Assembly (NCBI GenBank): GCA_947452635.1
Contig: CANGEE010000002.1
Coordinates: 1-49,020, forward strand
Direction: 5' to 3'
DNA: 49,020 bases
Source of the DNA: Comamonadaceae bacterium
GTDB taxonomy: Bacteria > Pseudomonadota > Gammaproteobacteria > Burkholderiales > Burkholderiaceae_C
The position numbers and the translations under genes are program-made. This document shows positions 16,737-26,126 of this stretch, in pieces (position 1 is the stretch's first letter; each line of letters starts with the position of its first letter). The notes beneath the pieces were generated by a model that had not been told where the DNA came from, ran no database searches, and worked only from the letters and a program-made list of their open reading frames with translations.

Positions 16737-17861
16737 TTAAATGATCACCAACTCGGCGCGCAGACTGCCCGAGCTTTTAAGCGCTTCTAGAATCGCAATC
16801 AGCGAAGAAGGCGAGGCGCCCACTTGGTTGACTGCATCCACAATTTGGCGCAGGTCGATACCGGGTTGGAACAAGAACATGGGTTTGTTCGGTTCGGTGA
16901 CTTTCACGTCAGCGTTTTGCACCGCGGCGGTTTGGCCATTGGAAAATGCGCCGGGCTGCGAGACTTCGTTGGTGGCGGCAATCGCCACCGAAATCGTGCC
17001 GTGGCTGACGGCCGCGGCCGTGACTTTGACGTTGCGGCTGATCACCACGGTGCCGGTGCGCGAGTTGATCACCACGCGGGCAGGCGGCTCGCCGGCTTTG
17101 ACATCCATGTTCTCCACCATGCTCATGAAGGCCACACGCTGGCTTAAGTTTTCAGGGGCCTGCAAAGTGATGGTCACGCCGTCCATGGCACGGGCCACAT
17201 CGTCGCCAAATTGTTTGTTGATCGCGTTGACGATCGAGGTGGTGGTGGTGAAGTCGCTTTCACGCACATTGAGCACAATGCGTTCGGATTTCTCGAACGA
17301 GTTCTCGACGATTTTTTCAACCATGGCGCCTGACGGGATGCGCGCCGAAGTGGGCACGCCAACCGCCACTTTGGAGCCGGCCGCTGAGGCGTCAATGCCG
17401 GTGGCCGTCAATGCGCCTTGGGCCAAGGCATAAATTTCGCCGTCCACACCGCGCAAGCTGGTCAAGACCAAACTGCCGCCGCGCAGGTTGCTGGCTTTAC
17501 CGATGGCCGAAACGTTGACGTCAATTTTTTGTCCAGGCTTGGCAAAACCGGGCAGTTCAGCTGTCACCATCACCGCCGCCACGTTTTTCACGTCGATCTT
17601 GCCGGTGGTGGCGCTGGTTTCAAAGTCAGACAGCGGGCCATCCAAATTCACACCCAAACGGGCCAGCAGACTTTTCATGCTTTGCACCGTGAAGGTCACG
17701 TCAGCGCCATCGCCTGTGCCTTGCAAGCCCACCACCAGGCCGTAGCCCACCAGTTGGTTGCTGCGCATGGCGGCGACTTCGGTCAAGTCTTTGATCCGAT
17801 CGGCGTGGGCGGGCAAGCAGGCCAAGAGCCAGGTTGCCAGGGTGATCAGCCAGAATTTCAT
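16737..17861 (-). CDS. flgI: Flagellar P-ring protein FlgI
   Basis: 374 residues, typical for FlgI. It forms the periplasmic P-ring around the rod. The N-terminal Sec signal is clear (MKFWLITLATWLLACLPAHA, then DRIKDLTEVAAMRSNQLVGY). Conserved stretches include GYGLVVGLQGTGDGAD and the C-terminal GIDLRQIVDAVNQVGASPSS. The ATG at 17861 is chosen over a GTG three codons upstream because it gives a compact signal peptide and has GAAGTG upstream. FlgA, encoded at 26152-27036, is the periplasmic chaperone for this ring. Confidence 0.96.
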   Translation of the reverse strand: MKFWLITLATWLLACLPAHADRIKDLTEVAAMRSNQLVGYGLVVGLQGTGDGADVTFTVQSMKSLLARLGVNLDGPLSDFETSATTGKIDVKNVAAVMVTAELPGFAKPGQKIDVNVSAIGKASNLRGGSLVLTSLRGVDGEIYALAQGALTATGIDASAAGSKVAVGVPTSARIPSGAMVEKIVENSFEKSERIVLNVRESDFTTTTSIVNAINKQFGDDVARAMDGVTITLQAPENLSQRVAFMSMVENMDVKAGEPPARVVINSRTGTVVISRNVKVTAAAVSHGTISVAIAATNEVSQPGAFSNGQTAAVQNADVKVTEPNKPMFLFQPGIDLRQIVDAVNQVGASPSSLIAILEALKSSGSLRAELVII

Positions 17862-17888
17862 GGTGTGCACTTCAATGTGTGATCAGAT

Positions 17889-18581
17889 TCAGAAAGGCCA
17901 CAGCTTCATTAAAGCGCTGGTGCCCCAACCGGCTTTGGCTGTGGAAGCCAGATCGCCAGAACCACGGTAGGAAATTTGGGCATTCGCCAAACGGCGAGAC
18001 TGCACGGTGTTGACCGCCGAGATGTCTTCGGGGCGCACGATGCCCGAAACCTGAATGACTTCAGCGCCCTCGGTTAAAGCCACTTGTTTTTCGCCGCGCA
18101 GCACCAAATTGCCATTGGCCATGACGCTGACCACACTGACGGCCACGGAGCCGGTCAAGCTGGCCTCTTGGTCGGCGGTGCCTGTGCCTTTGCTCTTGGT
18201 CGAGTTGTTGCCTAAATTGAGGGGGCTATTAAAGGCCGAACCCAATTGCCCTCCCCACTTGGGCGTGAACGCGGTGCTCATGGCGTTGTTGGTGGACTCA
18301 CGGGACAAGTCGGAGCCTTGTTTACGTGCGGCTTGGGTGGACTCGTTGAGCAACACCGTGATGACGTCGCCGACCTGGAAGTTGCGGCCCCGGCCAAACC
18401 AGCTGTCGCTTTGACGGCCGGCATAAATCGCGCCTGTAGGCATCCGCTCGGCCTGTTTCTCGAGCGGCTGCACCGGCTCGAACCCCGGCGAGTGGGTCAT
18501 GGGCGTGGGGGGCAAGACCGAGCAACTGGCCATGAAAAGGGCGGGCAGCAGGGTGGACAACAGGGTCAAGAGCGTCTTCAT
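17889..18581 (-). CDS. flgH: Flagellar L-ring lipoprotein FlgH
   Basis: 230 residues. FlgH builds the outer-membrane L-ring. The N terminus is a lipoprotein signal with lipobox FMASC (Cys near residue 20). Conserved motifs include GAIYAGRQSDSWFGRGRNFQ, VGDVITVLLNES and the C-terminal SGIVRPEDISAVNTVQSRRL, ending near STAKAGWGTSALMKLWPF. The length is in the normal range. It follows flgG by 9 bases. Confidence 0.96.
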   Translation of the reverse strand: MKTLLTLLSTLLPALFMASCSVLPPTPMTHSPGFEPVQPLEKQAERMPTGAIYAGRQSDSWFGRGRNFQVGDVITVLLNESTQAARKQGSDLSRESTNNAMSTAFTPKWGGQLGSAFNSPLNLGNNSTKSKGTGTADQEASLTGSVAVSVVSVMANGNLVLRGEKQVALTEGAEVIQVSGIVRPEDISAVNTVQSRRLANAQISYRGSGDLASTAKAGWGTSALMKLWPF

Positions 18582-18590
18582 GGCGCCGCC

Positions 18591-19373
18591 TTACATGTTG
18601 TTGTTGATGAATTTGAGCATGCCGTCGACCGCAGAGATGGCCTTGGAGTTGATCTCGTAGGCCCGTTGCGTTTCGATCATGTTCACCATTTCTTCAACCA
18701 CGTTCACGTTCGATGCTTCCAGTGTGCCTTGCATCAAGGTGCCGGCCCCGGTCACACCGGGCTGCAAGACTTGCGGCAAGCCACTGGCAGGCGTGTCTTT
18801 CATCATGTTCTGACCCATGGATTGCAGACCGCCCGGGTTCACGAAACGGGCAATTTGGATCTGACCCAACACCTGCGCACCACCGGCGGCCAGCTCGATC
18901 GACACCGTGCCGTCGCGACCCACCGTCACGCTCGAAGCCGTATTGGGGATGGTGATGGCGGGCTGCAGCAGCATGCCGCTGGAGGTGACCAATTGGCCGG
19001 TATTGGACAGCTTGAAGTTGCCGTCTCGGGTGTAGGCGATGGTGCCGTCAGGTTGGGCAATTTGAAAATAACCTTCGCCGGCAATCGCCACGTCCAACGG
19101 GTTTTGGGTGTTGACCATATTGCCTTGGGCGTGCAGCTTTTCAGTTGCCACCACGCGCACACCGGTACCCAGCATCAAACCCGTTGGGGCCTGGGTGTTG
19201 GCACCGGTTTGGCCGCCGGCTTGGCGGATGTTTTGGTACAACAGGTCTTCGAACACCGCGCGATCACGCTTGAAGCCTGTCGTGTTGACGTTGGCCAAGT
19301 TGTTCGAGATGACGTTCATGCGCGTTTGCTGCGCATCCAGACCCGTCTTCGCTACCCACATCGATGCATCCAT
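18591..19373 (-). CDS. flgG: Distal rod protein FlgG
   Basis: 260 residues, the normal length for FlgG, the distal rod subunit. The N terminus (WVAKTGLDAQQTRMNVISNN, then LANVNTTGFKRDRAVFEDLL) and C terminus (NVVEEMVNMIETQRAYEINS, ending KAISAVDGMLKFINNNM) are classical for rod/hook proteins. No Sec signal is present, as expected for a type III substrate. Confidence 0.97.
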   Translation of the reverse strand: MDASMWVAKTGLDAQQTRMNVISNNLANVNTTGFKRDRAVFEDLLYQNIRQAGGQTGANTQAPTGLMLGTGVRVVATEKLHAQGNMVNTQNPLDVAIAGEGYFQIAQPDGTIAYTRDGNFKLSNTGQLVTSSGMLLQPAITIPNTASSVTVGRDGTVSIELAAGGAQVLGQIQIARFVNPGGLQSMGQNMMKDTPASGLPQVLQPGVTGAGTLMQGTLEASNVNVVEEMVNMIETQRAYEINSKAISAVDGMLKFINNNM

Positions 19374-19411
19374 TTTGGTGCTCCTGTTATCTTGTCATTC
19401 AGCGGCGTTGA

Positions 19412-20182
19412 TTACGCCGGTTTCATCATGCTGGCACCGGCTTCGTCGGCGTCTTTGGCCTGCTTGATGACGTTCACTTGCTGTTCAAAACTGCGGCTTT
19501 GTTCCATCAACTTGACCATCACTTCCAAGGGGTTGACATTGCTGCCTTCCAAGGTTTGAGAGGTCAGTGACGGTAAAGGCCTTCCAGCAATTGCAGCAAT
19601 GTCCGTGCCTGGTGGTTTTCCCAACACCTGAAAAAGGCCATCTGTTCTGCGCTCCAGCGCGGTTTGGCTGGCGTCACGCATCAAAATGCGGTCAATCAGC
19701 ACAGGCGCGGCCGGCCCGGCTTGGGCGGGATTCACGGCAAACACCGAGCCATCGTTATTGATGCTGACTTTGAAACCTGGCGGAATCGTGATGGGGCCGC
19801 CCCCTTGGCCCCGCACCAAATGGCCTGCACCGTTTTCCAAAGCACCTGTCGCTGTCATTTTCAAATCACCGCGGCGCGTAAAAGCCAAGGTGCCATCGGA
19901 CGCCGTGACGCCCATCACGGCTTGCTGATTCATGGCCACATCCATCTCATTGCCGGTGCTCATCGCAATGCCGGGTCTGAGGTTGATGTTGTCTGTGGTT
20001 TGCGACTGCGGTTGCATCCGGGTTTCAAAACCGGGGCCTTCGATTTGGATGGGGCGCATCGCCGCTTCAAAGCTGCGTTTGAAGCCCGGCGTTGACACGT
20101 TGGCCAATTCGTTGGTGGTCATCTGACGGGCAACACGTTGCTCGTTAATGCTGGCCACCGCGTTAAAGGCTAAACGATCCAT
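19412..20182 (-). CDS. flgF: Proximal rod protein FlgF
   Basis: 256 residues. The N terminus (MDRLAFNAVASINEQRVARQ, then TNELANVSTPGFKRSFEA) is a divergent form of the rod signature, and the C-terminal helix NPLEVMVKLMEQSRSFEQQV is recognisable. The last 15 residues (KDADEAGASMMKPA) replace the usual short hydrophobic rod-protein tail. Position between flgE and flgG supports the call. Confidence 0.94.
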   Translation of the reverse strand: MDRLAFNAVASINEQRVARQMTTNELANVSTPGFKRSFEAAMRPIQIEGPGFETRMQPQSQTTDNINLRPGIAMSTGNEMDVAMNQQAVMGVTASDGTLAFTRRGDLKMTATGALENGAGHLVRGQGGGPITIPPGFKVSINNDGSVFAVNPAQAGPAAPVLIDRILMRDASQTALERRTDGLFQVLGKPPGTDIAAIAGRPLPSLTSQTLEGSNVNPLEVMVKLMEQSRSFEQQVNVIKQAKDADEAGASMMKPA

Positions 20183-20207
20183 CTCAAGCTCCTGGCGTCA
20201 ATGGCGC

Positions 20208-23018
20208 TTAAGCGCGCAAGTTGATGATGGCGGACGTCATGGTGGTCGAGGTCTCGATCGCCTTGGCGTTGGCCTGGAAGTTACGTTGTGCGGTGATCAA
20301 GTCCACCAATTCCTGTGTCAAGTCCACGTTGGCCCGCTCAGTCGCACCGGCGCGCAGCGTACCGAAACCGGCCGAACCTGCGTTACCCAGTGTCGCTTTG
20401 CCCGAAGCCGCAGAAGCCAAGAAGGTGGAGTCACCCATCTGGCGCAGACCCACGGGGCTGGAGAAGTTGGCCAACAAGATCTTGGCCAAAGACTTTTGCG
20501 TACCGTTGGAGAACGAGGCCGAGACCAAGCCATCGTTACCGATGGTCACCCCCACCAAGTCACCTTCAGGGGCGCCATCTTGCGATTGCGACAAAACGGC
20601 AAACGGCGAGGTGTACTGGGTCGAGGCGGAGTAGTTGACGTTGATCGTCAAAACACCCTTACCACCGGCGAGGTACACCGGCTCCAACTGCGTACCTTGA
20701 ATGGGCGAGACCAATTTACCGCCGGTACTGAAGGTCAATTCGCCTTTGCTGAGGAAAACAGGTGACCAGGCCGGCAGCGTGGTGAAGCCGTCACCGCTGG
20801 TGGTTTCCAAGCCTTGACCATCGATGAATTTGGGCTGCGAAACTCCGGCCACCGTATCTTTGTGTTGGGTGGGTTTGATCCAGGTGGAGTCGGCGCCGCG
20901 CGCAGCTTCCACTTGGTCCAAGCCCCAGTCCGCACTGCCCGAAATTTTCATAAAGGCATTGTTGCCTGTAGTGCCAGTCGTGAACACAAAATGCTTATTC
21001 ACATCGTCATAAACCACTTTCACACCATTGACTGTCGCAGGGGCGCCGGAATCTGTATTGCCACCCAAGGCATTGATGCCTTTTTGCAGTTCAGCCTTGA
21101 ATTTGTCCAAAGAGTAGTTGGGGTCCACTGGGATGACCACGGTGCCCTTGACACCATCGACGGTCACCACAAATTTGTTGTTGGTTTCATCTACAGCAAA
21201 ATTATTGGAAATGTTTTTGAGCGGTGTGGTGCCCAACGCAATCGCCGGGCTTGATGGAATACCGCGTAAGGCTACGCCCGATGGGGCGACATAATTGTTG
21301 GGCAATTCACCCGATTGGGCATCGGCTGTAAAGCCAAACATTTGTTGACCGATCGAGTTAGGATTAATGCCAAGGACTTGGATGCTGGATTTGTCCCCGG
21401 TCGTTCCCGAATTGATTTTGAAAGTTTTATTCACCGAGTCGTAGGTCATGGACATGCCATAACGTTGCTCCTCAATGGGGCGCATGAAGTCGCCATTAGG
21501 GATCACTTTGGCGTCGTAATGACCGGTCGTATTGTCCAAAATCACCTGTGTGGGCGCCAATTGGAAAAGTGAGTTTTTGGTACCGTCTGCAGTTTTCAAT
21601 CGAATCGAAGAGTTACCATCTTCTTTGAATTTGAAACTGGAGCTCGAGTAGTCGTAGCTCACCGTGATGGGACTCACTGGCGGTGTACCTGTCGCACCCT
21701 CATCGTTTGCATTCAATTGAGATTGAATGGCATTGGCCACTTGCTCAGGCGTCAATTTACTTAAATCACCTGTCGGCAATCCATCTTCGCCGGGCTTCAA
21801 CTCAATGTCGATCCAATTGGCTGCTGGGGGTGTGCCTGTATCGAGGCGAGAATCGCTCAAAGAAAATTTGCGCGTAGTCGTGTCTTTCAAATCAAAATAT
21901 TTGCTGCTGCCAAATTTCTGATTCATTTGCAGGGTGACTTGATTGGCAATATCTGAACCCGTGTATTTTTTATTTGCATCGCTGGTCAAAAAACTCAAGT
22001 CGATGGTCACCGGCTTGGTTGTGCCGTCAATGTTCACACTGAAAGCGGTGGCCAAGCCATCCTTTTCTGCTGTTGTAATGGCCGTAGACGTTGCAAAGTT
22101 GATACCGTCGCTGTAGTTGAATTTCACCGTATTGGTGATGGGCGAGCCACTGACGCCGGCTGGAACAGATGAGCGCTTGTCCGTCAGGTCGGTCAACGAA
22201 ATCAATTCGGTTTTGGCTGTGGTCAGTTCGTCTTTCACCTGGCTATAAGGCTTAAGCTGGCCATATTGGTTGGTGTAGAGTTTTTGACCGTTACTGTCGG
22301 TGGCTTGTTGCAGCGAGGCGTTCACCTGGTCTTCACCCACAAACACGTGTGTCTGCCAAGTGTTGGTCGGGCTGGTCGAGTCAGCGTTTTTGGTTTTAGA
22401 GTAATACACCGTGGCCAAATAGCCGTTACCACCGGCGTCGTACACGGTGAAGGCCGTGCTCTTGTTGTAAGTGGCTGGGTTAGTGCGGTTAAACGGCTCT
22501 GTAATCACCTGCGCATCCGCAGGGAAGTTCAACCCCAGTTTCACTTGGGAAGTCTGTTTGGCTTCACCGGAGGTCTTTTGGGGAATGGTCAAGACCACGC
22601 GGTCGTTGACGTTGGCGCTACCGGTCGAGTCCACCGTTGCCGCCATCAGGCGTTGCCCTGCCGAGTTCACCACGTTGTACTGTTCGTTCAGCAAGAACGA
22701 GCCGTTACGGGTGTAGGTTTCTTGCAGACCGTCGGCCGAGCGCATTGGGAAGAAACCGTCACCGGTCACCGCCAAATCCAGCGCGTTGGACGAGAAAGAA
22801 ATATTACCTTGGCTAAACTCCTGGCTCACCTGCTTCAAGGACACACCCTGACCGACAGTGGACGAGGCTTTTTGCAGTGGCGAAGTGGCGAAAATGTCAC
22901 CAAAGTCAGCACGCGAGCGCTTGAAACCCGTGGTGCCCACGTTGGAGATATTGTTCGAGGTCACGCCCAACATGGCGGTGGCGGCGTTCAGACCGGTGAG
23001 GGAGGTATAGAAAGACAT
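20208..23018 (-). CDS. flgE: Flagellar hook protein FlgE, oversized
   Basis: 936 residues, about twice the length of the enterobacterial hook protein (402). The N terminus (TGLNAATAMLGVTSNNISNV, then GTTGFKRSRADF) and C terminus (TERANVDLTQELVDLITAQR, then NFQANAKAIETSTTMTSAII) are classical. QGNISFSSNALDLAVTGDGF and the RNGSFLLNEQYNVVNSAGQ region follow near residue 80. The extra length lies in the middle (about residues 180-750), which forms the outer domains of the hook and is Asn/Asp/Thr-rich with little resemblance to known hooks that I recognise. A good ribosome-binding site (CCAGGAGTC) precedes the ATG. Confidence 0.95.
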   Translation of the reverse strand: MSFYTSLTGLNAATAMLGVTSNNISNVGTTGFKRSRADFGDIFATSPLQKASSTVGQGVSLKQVSQEFSQGNISFSSNALDLAVTGDGFFPMRSADGLQETYTRNGSFLLNEQYNVVNSAGQRLMAATVDSTGSANVNDRVVLTIPQKTSGEAKQTSQVKLGLNFPADAQVITEPFNRTNPATYNKSTAFTVYDAGGNGYLATVYYSKTKNADSTSPTNTWQTHVFVGEDQVNASLQQATDSNGQKLYTNQYGQLKPYSQVKDELTTAKTELISLTDLTDKRSSVPAGVSGSPITNTVKFNYSDGINFATSTAITTAEKDGLATAFSVNIDGTTKPVTIDLSFLTSDANKKYTGSDIANQVTLQMNQKFGSSKYFDLKDTTTRKFSLSDSRLDTGTPPAANWIDIELKPGEDGLPTGDLSKLTPEQVANAIQSQLNANDEGATGTPPVSPITVSYDYSSSSFKFKEDGNSSIRLKTADGTKNSLFQLAPTQVILDNTTGHYDAKVIPNGDFMRPIEEQRYGMSMTYDSVNKTFKINSGTTGDKSSIQVLGINPNSIGQQMFGFTADAQSGELPNNYVAPSGVALRGIPSSPAIALGTTPLKNISNNFAVDETNNKFVVTVDGVKGTVVIPVDPNYSLDKFKAELQKGINALGGNTDSGAPATVNGVKVVYDDVNKHFVFTTGTTGNNAFMKISGSADWGLDQVEAARGADSTWIKPTQHKDTVAGVSQPKFIDGQGLETTSGDGFTTLPAWSPVFLSKGELTFSTGGKLVSPIQGTQLEPVYLAGGKGVLTINVNYSASTQYTSPFAVLSQSQDGAPEGDLVGVTIGNDGLVSASFSNGTQKSLAKILLANFSSPVGLRQMGDSTFLASAASGKATLGNAGSAGFGTLRAGATERANVDLTQELVDLITAQRNFQANAKAIETSTTMTSAIINLRA

Positions 23019-23073
23019 GGTGTATGACTCCTGGTATCGTTAAGGGGGTACAGATTGAATTTGGTGCGAAGGT

Positions 23074-23811
23074 TTAGCCGTCGATGCGGTTGACGTCGGC
23101 GAGTTTGATGGTCTTGCCGCCGAGGATTTGCAGCACCACCGTTTTGTCGCCAGCTTGGCTCACGCCGACGACCGAGGCCATGGTGCTCACTGAAGGGGTC
23201 GTCGTTTTACCTTGGCTGACGGCGGTGGCTTTGAAGCGGTAAACACCATCTGGCAACGCATTGCCCGCGTCATCAGCGCCGTTCCACGCCCACTTGAGGT
23301 CGCCCACGGTTTGGGCCCCGAGCACTTGGGTGTTGACCAAAACGCCTTTGTCATCAAAAACTTGAAATTGCACGCCGTCGGCACCTGTGGGCAGGTTGAC
23401 AATGCCTTCGACCGGTGTGCCCGCAGTCAGTTGCGCGGGGCCGTCGATCACGGAGACTTTTTTGCCAATCAAATTGGAGCTGGCGGTGATTTGCTGACCG
23501 GCTTGGCTGGTCACAAAATTGTCTAAGCTGCTGGCCATGCCGGTCGTGGCTTCCAGTTGCGAGAACTGCGCAAGCTGGGCCACGAAGGCTTCGTTTTTCA
23601 CCGGATCCAAAGGATCTTGGTTTTTCAATTGGGTGGTGAACAGCGTCAAGAAGTCTTTTTGCCCCATCCCTGAGGAGCCTGTTTTCGCTGTCAGGGCCTC
23701 ATTGGCGGCCTGGGTGGTGGTCTTCAGGCTGGCAGGCACAGCGCTGCTCCAGGCAGCGTTATTGGCTACCGCAGCGGACACGTTGGAGTTGAGCAAATTC
23801 AGATTGGCCAT
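23074..23811 (-). CDS. flgD: Hook cap / scaffolding protein FlgD
   Basis: 245 residues. FlgD is the temporary cap for hook growth. The family signature is clear: QKDFLTLFTTQLKNQDPLDP followed by VKNEAFVAQLAQFSQLEAT at about residues 50-90. The C-terminal part carries the tudor/Ig-like region with WNGADDAGNALPDGVYRFKA. It is encoded between flgC and flgE, as usual. Confidence 0.96.
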   Translation of the reverse strand: MANLNLLNSNVSAAVANNAAWSSAVPASLKTTTQAANEALTAKTGSSGMGQKDFLTLFTTQLKNQDPLDPVKNEAFVAQLAQFSQLEATTGMASSLDNFVTSQAGQQITASSNLIGKKVSVIDGPAQLTAGTPVEGIVNLPTGADGVQFQVFDDKGVLVNTQVLGAQTVGDLKWAWNGADDAGNALPDGVYRFKATAVSQGKTTTPSVSTMASVVGVSQAGDKTVVLQILGGKTIKLADVNRIDG

Positions 23812-23826
23812 GACTTACTTTCTGCG

Positions 23827-24255
23827 TTAGCTCTTGATGATGTCGAGGGTGCGCATCATCAGCTGCCTAGCCGTGTTGATCACTTCGACGTTGTTTTGGT
23901 AAGAGCGGTTGGCGGCCATCATTTCCACCATCTCGGTCATTTCGTTCACGTTCGACAAGTACACATAGCCGTCTTTGTCCGCCTGCGGGTTGCCGGGGTC
24001 GTGCATGCGTTTGATGGGGCTGGGGTCGTCGGCAATCTCGGTGACCTTGACGCCGCCTTTGTTGTTGTCGTTGTTGTTGCCGTTCAACTGATCGTCCAAG
24101 ATGGCTTTGAACACGGCGCGCTTGCCGCGAAAAGCTTCGGCGTCAGAGCCCGCCACAGTGCCCGCGTTGGCGAGGTTGGAAGCGACCGCGTTCATGCGCA
24201 CAGTTTGTGCGTTCAGGGCGGAGCCGCCGATGCCAAAAATATTGTCGAGTGCCAT
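23827..24255 (-). CDS. flgC: Proximal rod protein FlgC
   Basis: 142 residues. The N terminus (FGIGGSALNAQTVRMNAVAS, then NLANAGTVAGSDAEAFRGKR) and C terminus (VNEMTEMVEMMAANRSYQNN, then VEVINTARQLMMRTLDIIKS) are classical for FlgC. A short Asn-rich stretch (LNGNNNDNNKG) near residue 78 is a local insertion in the exposed part. The ATG is 2 bases after the flgB stop. Confidence 0.97.
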   Translation of the reverse strand: MALDNIFGIGGSALNAQTVRMNAVASNLANAGTVAGSDAEAFRGKRAVFKAILDDQLNGNNNDNNKGGVKVTEIADDPSPIKRMHDPGNPQADKDGYVYLSNVNEMTEMVEMMAANRSYQNNVEVINTARQLMMRTLDIIKS

Positions 24256-24257
24256 GC

Positions 24258-24641
24258 TTATTCTCCGCGCAGGGCTTTGCGCAAGCCGCTGATTTCGTCT
24301 TGCAAGAAGTTCACGGTGGCTTGGTATTCCGCCGCCGCTTTACCGTACTGGGCTTGTTCCACGTTCAGTTCGACCGTGTTGCCGTCGAAGGCCACGTTGA
24401 AGGGGATGCGGTACATCATGCCGTCGGGGTTCTCGTCGATCGGCAGCTCCATGTGTTTGCCGTGGGTGGTTTGCATCGTGTCTTCAGAGGCACTTTGAAA
24501 AACCTTTTTGAACTCGATGTCACGGGCTTTGAAGTTCGGGGTGTCGGCGTTGGCAATGTTTTGCGCCAGCACTTCTACGCGCTGACTGCGCACAGCCAAA
24601 GATTTGGCATGGGTGCTCAAGGCTGAATCAAAAATACTCAT
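24258..24641 (-). CDS. flgB: Proximal rod protein FlgB
   Basis: 127 residues and the first gene of the rod-hook operon. The ATG at 24641 is set by an excellent ribosome-binding site, GGAGGTG (24648-24654) six bases upstream; an in-frame extension of 13 codons is rejected for that reason. The signature VEVLAQNIANADTPNFKARD is at about residues 20-39 and the C-terminal helix ends LQDEISGLRKALRGE. A textbook sigma-54 promoter lies about 95 bases upstream. Confidence 0.97.
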   Translation of the reverse strand: MSIFDSALSTHAKSLAVRSQRVEVLAQNIANADTPNFKARDIEFKKVFQSASEDTMQTTHGKHMELPIDENPDGMMYRIPFNVAFDGNTVELNVEQAQYGKAAAEYQATVNFLQDEISGLRKALRGE

Positions 24642-24733
24642 CGCAATCACCTCCATGGTTGGCGCAGGGGCTGTTTTCACATTGCCGGTTTATCGACACT
24701 CAGCGCACTCAAGTTACGCCTTATCAGGTCGAT

Positions 24734-24749
24734 TGCAAAAGCCGTGCCA
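24734..24749 (-). promoter_or_regulatory. Sigma-54 promoter of flgB operon
   Basis: TGGCACGGCTTTTGCA on the minus strand matches the -24 (TGGCAC) and -12 (TTGCA) elements perfectly, with 10 bases between GG and GC. Predicted start is near 24723. It should drive flgBCDEFGHIJKL and probably fliD. Confidence 0.93.
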
Positions 24750-24845
24750 TGGTGTTTGAGGGATTTATGTGCATCTAAATTCACATGCACCGGCGGCAAA
24801 CTGTGTGCGGCGGCAAGGTGTTGCCGCTGGGTTTGCCGCTTTGCT

Positions 24846-26126
24846 TTAACGCACTTGCGTGGACGCGGTGTCGTTGGCGTTGTAGCTGGCGACGCGCTGC
24901 GCTTGCACACGCGTTGTAGCTGGCGCGTTCACATCAGGGGACGCTTGCGACACAGGCGTGGCGGGTGTTTGTGCTCGGTTGTCGGGGCGCTTGACGTCGG
25001 CACGGTCCAAGCCCAGCACCCGTTGAGCGTTTTGTACCAGGCCGCGAATCAGAGATTGGCGCGTGATCGAAGGGTTGTTGTTTTTGTCGTTGTACAAGGC
25101 ACCTGCTTGCGTGCCAGGGATACCCAGGGGCGCATCGGCGCGGGTTTCGCTGCGCGCGGCAGGTTGCAACACCGACAGGTACAAATCGTCGAGTGGCACA
25201 TTGCCCTGTTGTTTGTTCAAACCGGCTTTTTGGAAATAGGTATCAGCCAAATGCAGCTGTTGGTAAACGCTCAAATTCAAAATGGATTTGGGATTGTTGC
25301 CCATGCCGACGGCGGCGGCGCCGCGCGACGGGCCATCACAGAACTGGATGATGCCGTGACAACGTTGGTTGGTGGCCTTGGGGTTCATGCCATCGCTTTC
25401 CATCAAGGTCATGCGGGCAAAGTCATCGGGTGCAAAGCCATGCTTGCTGGCCATTTGCAAGACTTTTTGATAGACGTCTTGTTTTTCATTGGCCGGGATG
25501 AAGCCTTTGCTGACGGCACGGTCCAAGGTTTTGTCCAACACAGGGTGGGGCGTGGCCAGAATACTGGCCCCCACCGCAGGCGCGACACTGCTCTGCCCGC
25601 TGCTGCGCGCAATGGTGGCGTTGCTGGCGCGGTTGGGCACCCATGCCACAGCAGGCGTTGAGGGTTTGGCCGCAGGTGCAGGACGCAGCCCGGTTTTGGC
25701 CGAGAGCACGGCCGCGGTCGACAAGGGCGGTGTGCTGGGCGCAACAGCTGGGGCCGCCTTGGCGGCATCGCCCCCAGCCGCAGGCTCTTGGGCCAGTGCT
25801 TGCCATTGGGCGGTCAGCCCCGCCATGTTCATTTGCTGGCCAGGGAAGATCCGGTTGGCATTGGGCATGCCATTTTGGCTGGCCAAAGTTTGTGCATAAC
25901 GCAGCACTTGCGAGTGGCTCAGGTTGACCCCTTGCTCCTGGGCATGTTGGCGCACGATGCCCACCAGGTTGTCACCCGGCTTCACGGTGCGCACCGATTG
26001 CACTTCGTTGAAGGCCTGCTTGAAAGCGTCTGACGCACTGCCGACATCGTCGCTGGCATACGTGGCCGAGCCACCGGAGCTGGGGGTCAGGTGGGTACTG
26101 GGGTTCAGAGCGTCGTCGAGGCGCAT
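24846..26126 (-). CDS. LysM plus lytic-transglycosylase-like flagellar protein
   Basis: 426 residues. A LysM-like segment is seen at about residues 46-102 (VRTVKPGDNLVGIVRQHAQ, ending RIFPGQQMNMAGL). A Pro/Ala/Ser-rich linker follows. From about 195 there is a domain with the stretch FARMTLMESDGMNPKATNQ, then HGIIQFCDGPSRGAAAVGM. Glu243 in MESDG has the position of the catalytic Glu of lytic transglycosylases, and the GxxQF-type motif follows. No Sec signal is seen at the N terminus, so it may be exported by the flagellar apparatus, as FlgJ is. It lies next to flgB and has its own sigma-54 promoter. It probably supplies the peptidoglycan-cutting activity that FlgJ lacks here (inference). The last 60 residues are disordered. 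Confidence 0.8.
   Translation of the reverse strand: MRLDDALNPSTHLTPSSGGSATYASDDVGSASDAFKQAFNEVQSVRTVKPGDNLVGIVRQHAQEQGVNLSHSQVLRYAQTLASQNGMPNANRIFPGQQMNMAGLTAQWQALAQEPAAGGDAAKAAPAVAPSTPPLSTAAVLSAKTGLRPAPAAKPSTPAVAWVPNRASNATIARSSGQSSVAPAVGASILATPHPVLDKTLDRAVSKGFIPANEKQDVYQKVLQMASKHGFAPDDFARMTLMESDGMNPKATNQRCHGIIQFCDGPSRGAAAVGMGNNPKSILNLSVYQQLHLADTYFQKAGLNKQQGNVPLDDLYLSVLQPAARSETRADAPLGIPGTQAGALYNDKNNNPSITRQSLIRGLVQNAQRVLGLDRADVKRPDNRAQTPATPVSQASPDVNAPATTRVQAQRVASYNANDTASTQVR

Noticed and set aside
24744-25661. Long plus-strand open frames opposite the LysM/transglycosylase-like gene and other flg genes.
   Set aside because: They are Arg/His/Gly-rich antisense readings of GC-rich genes with no family resemblance and no start signals.
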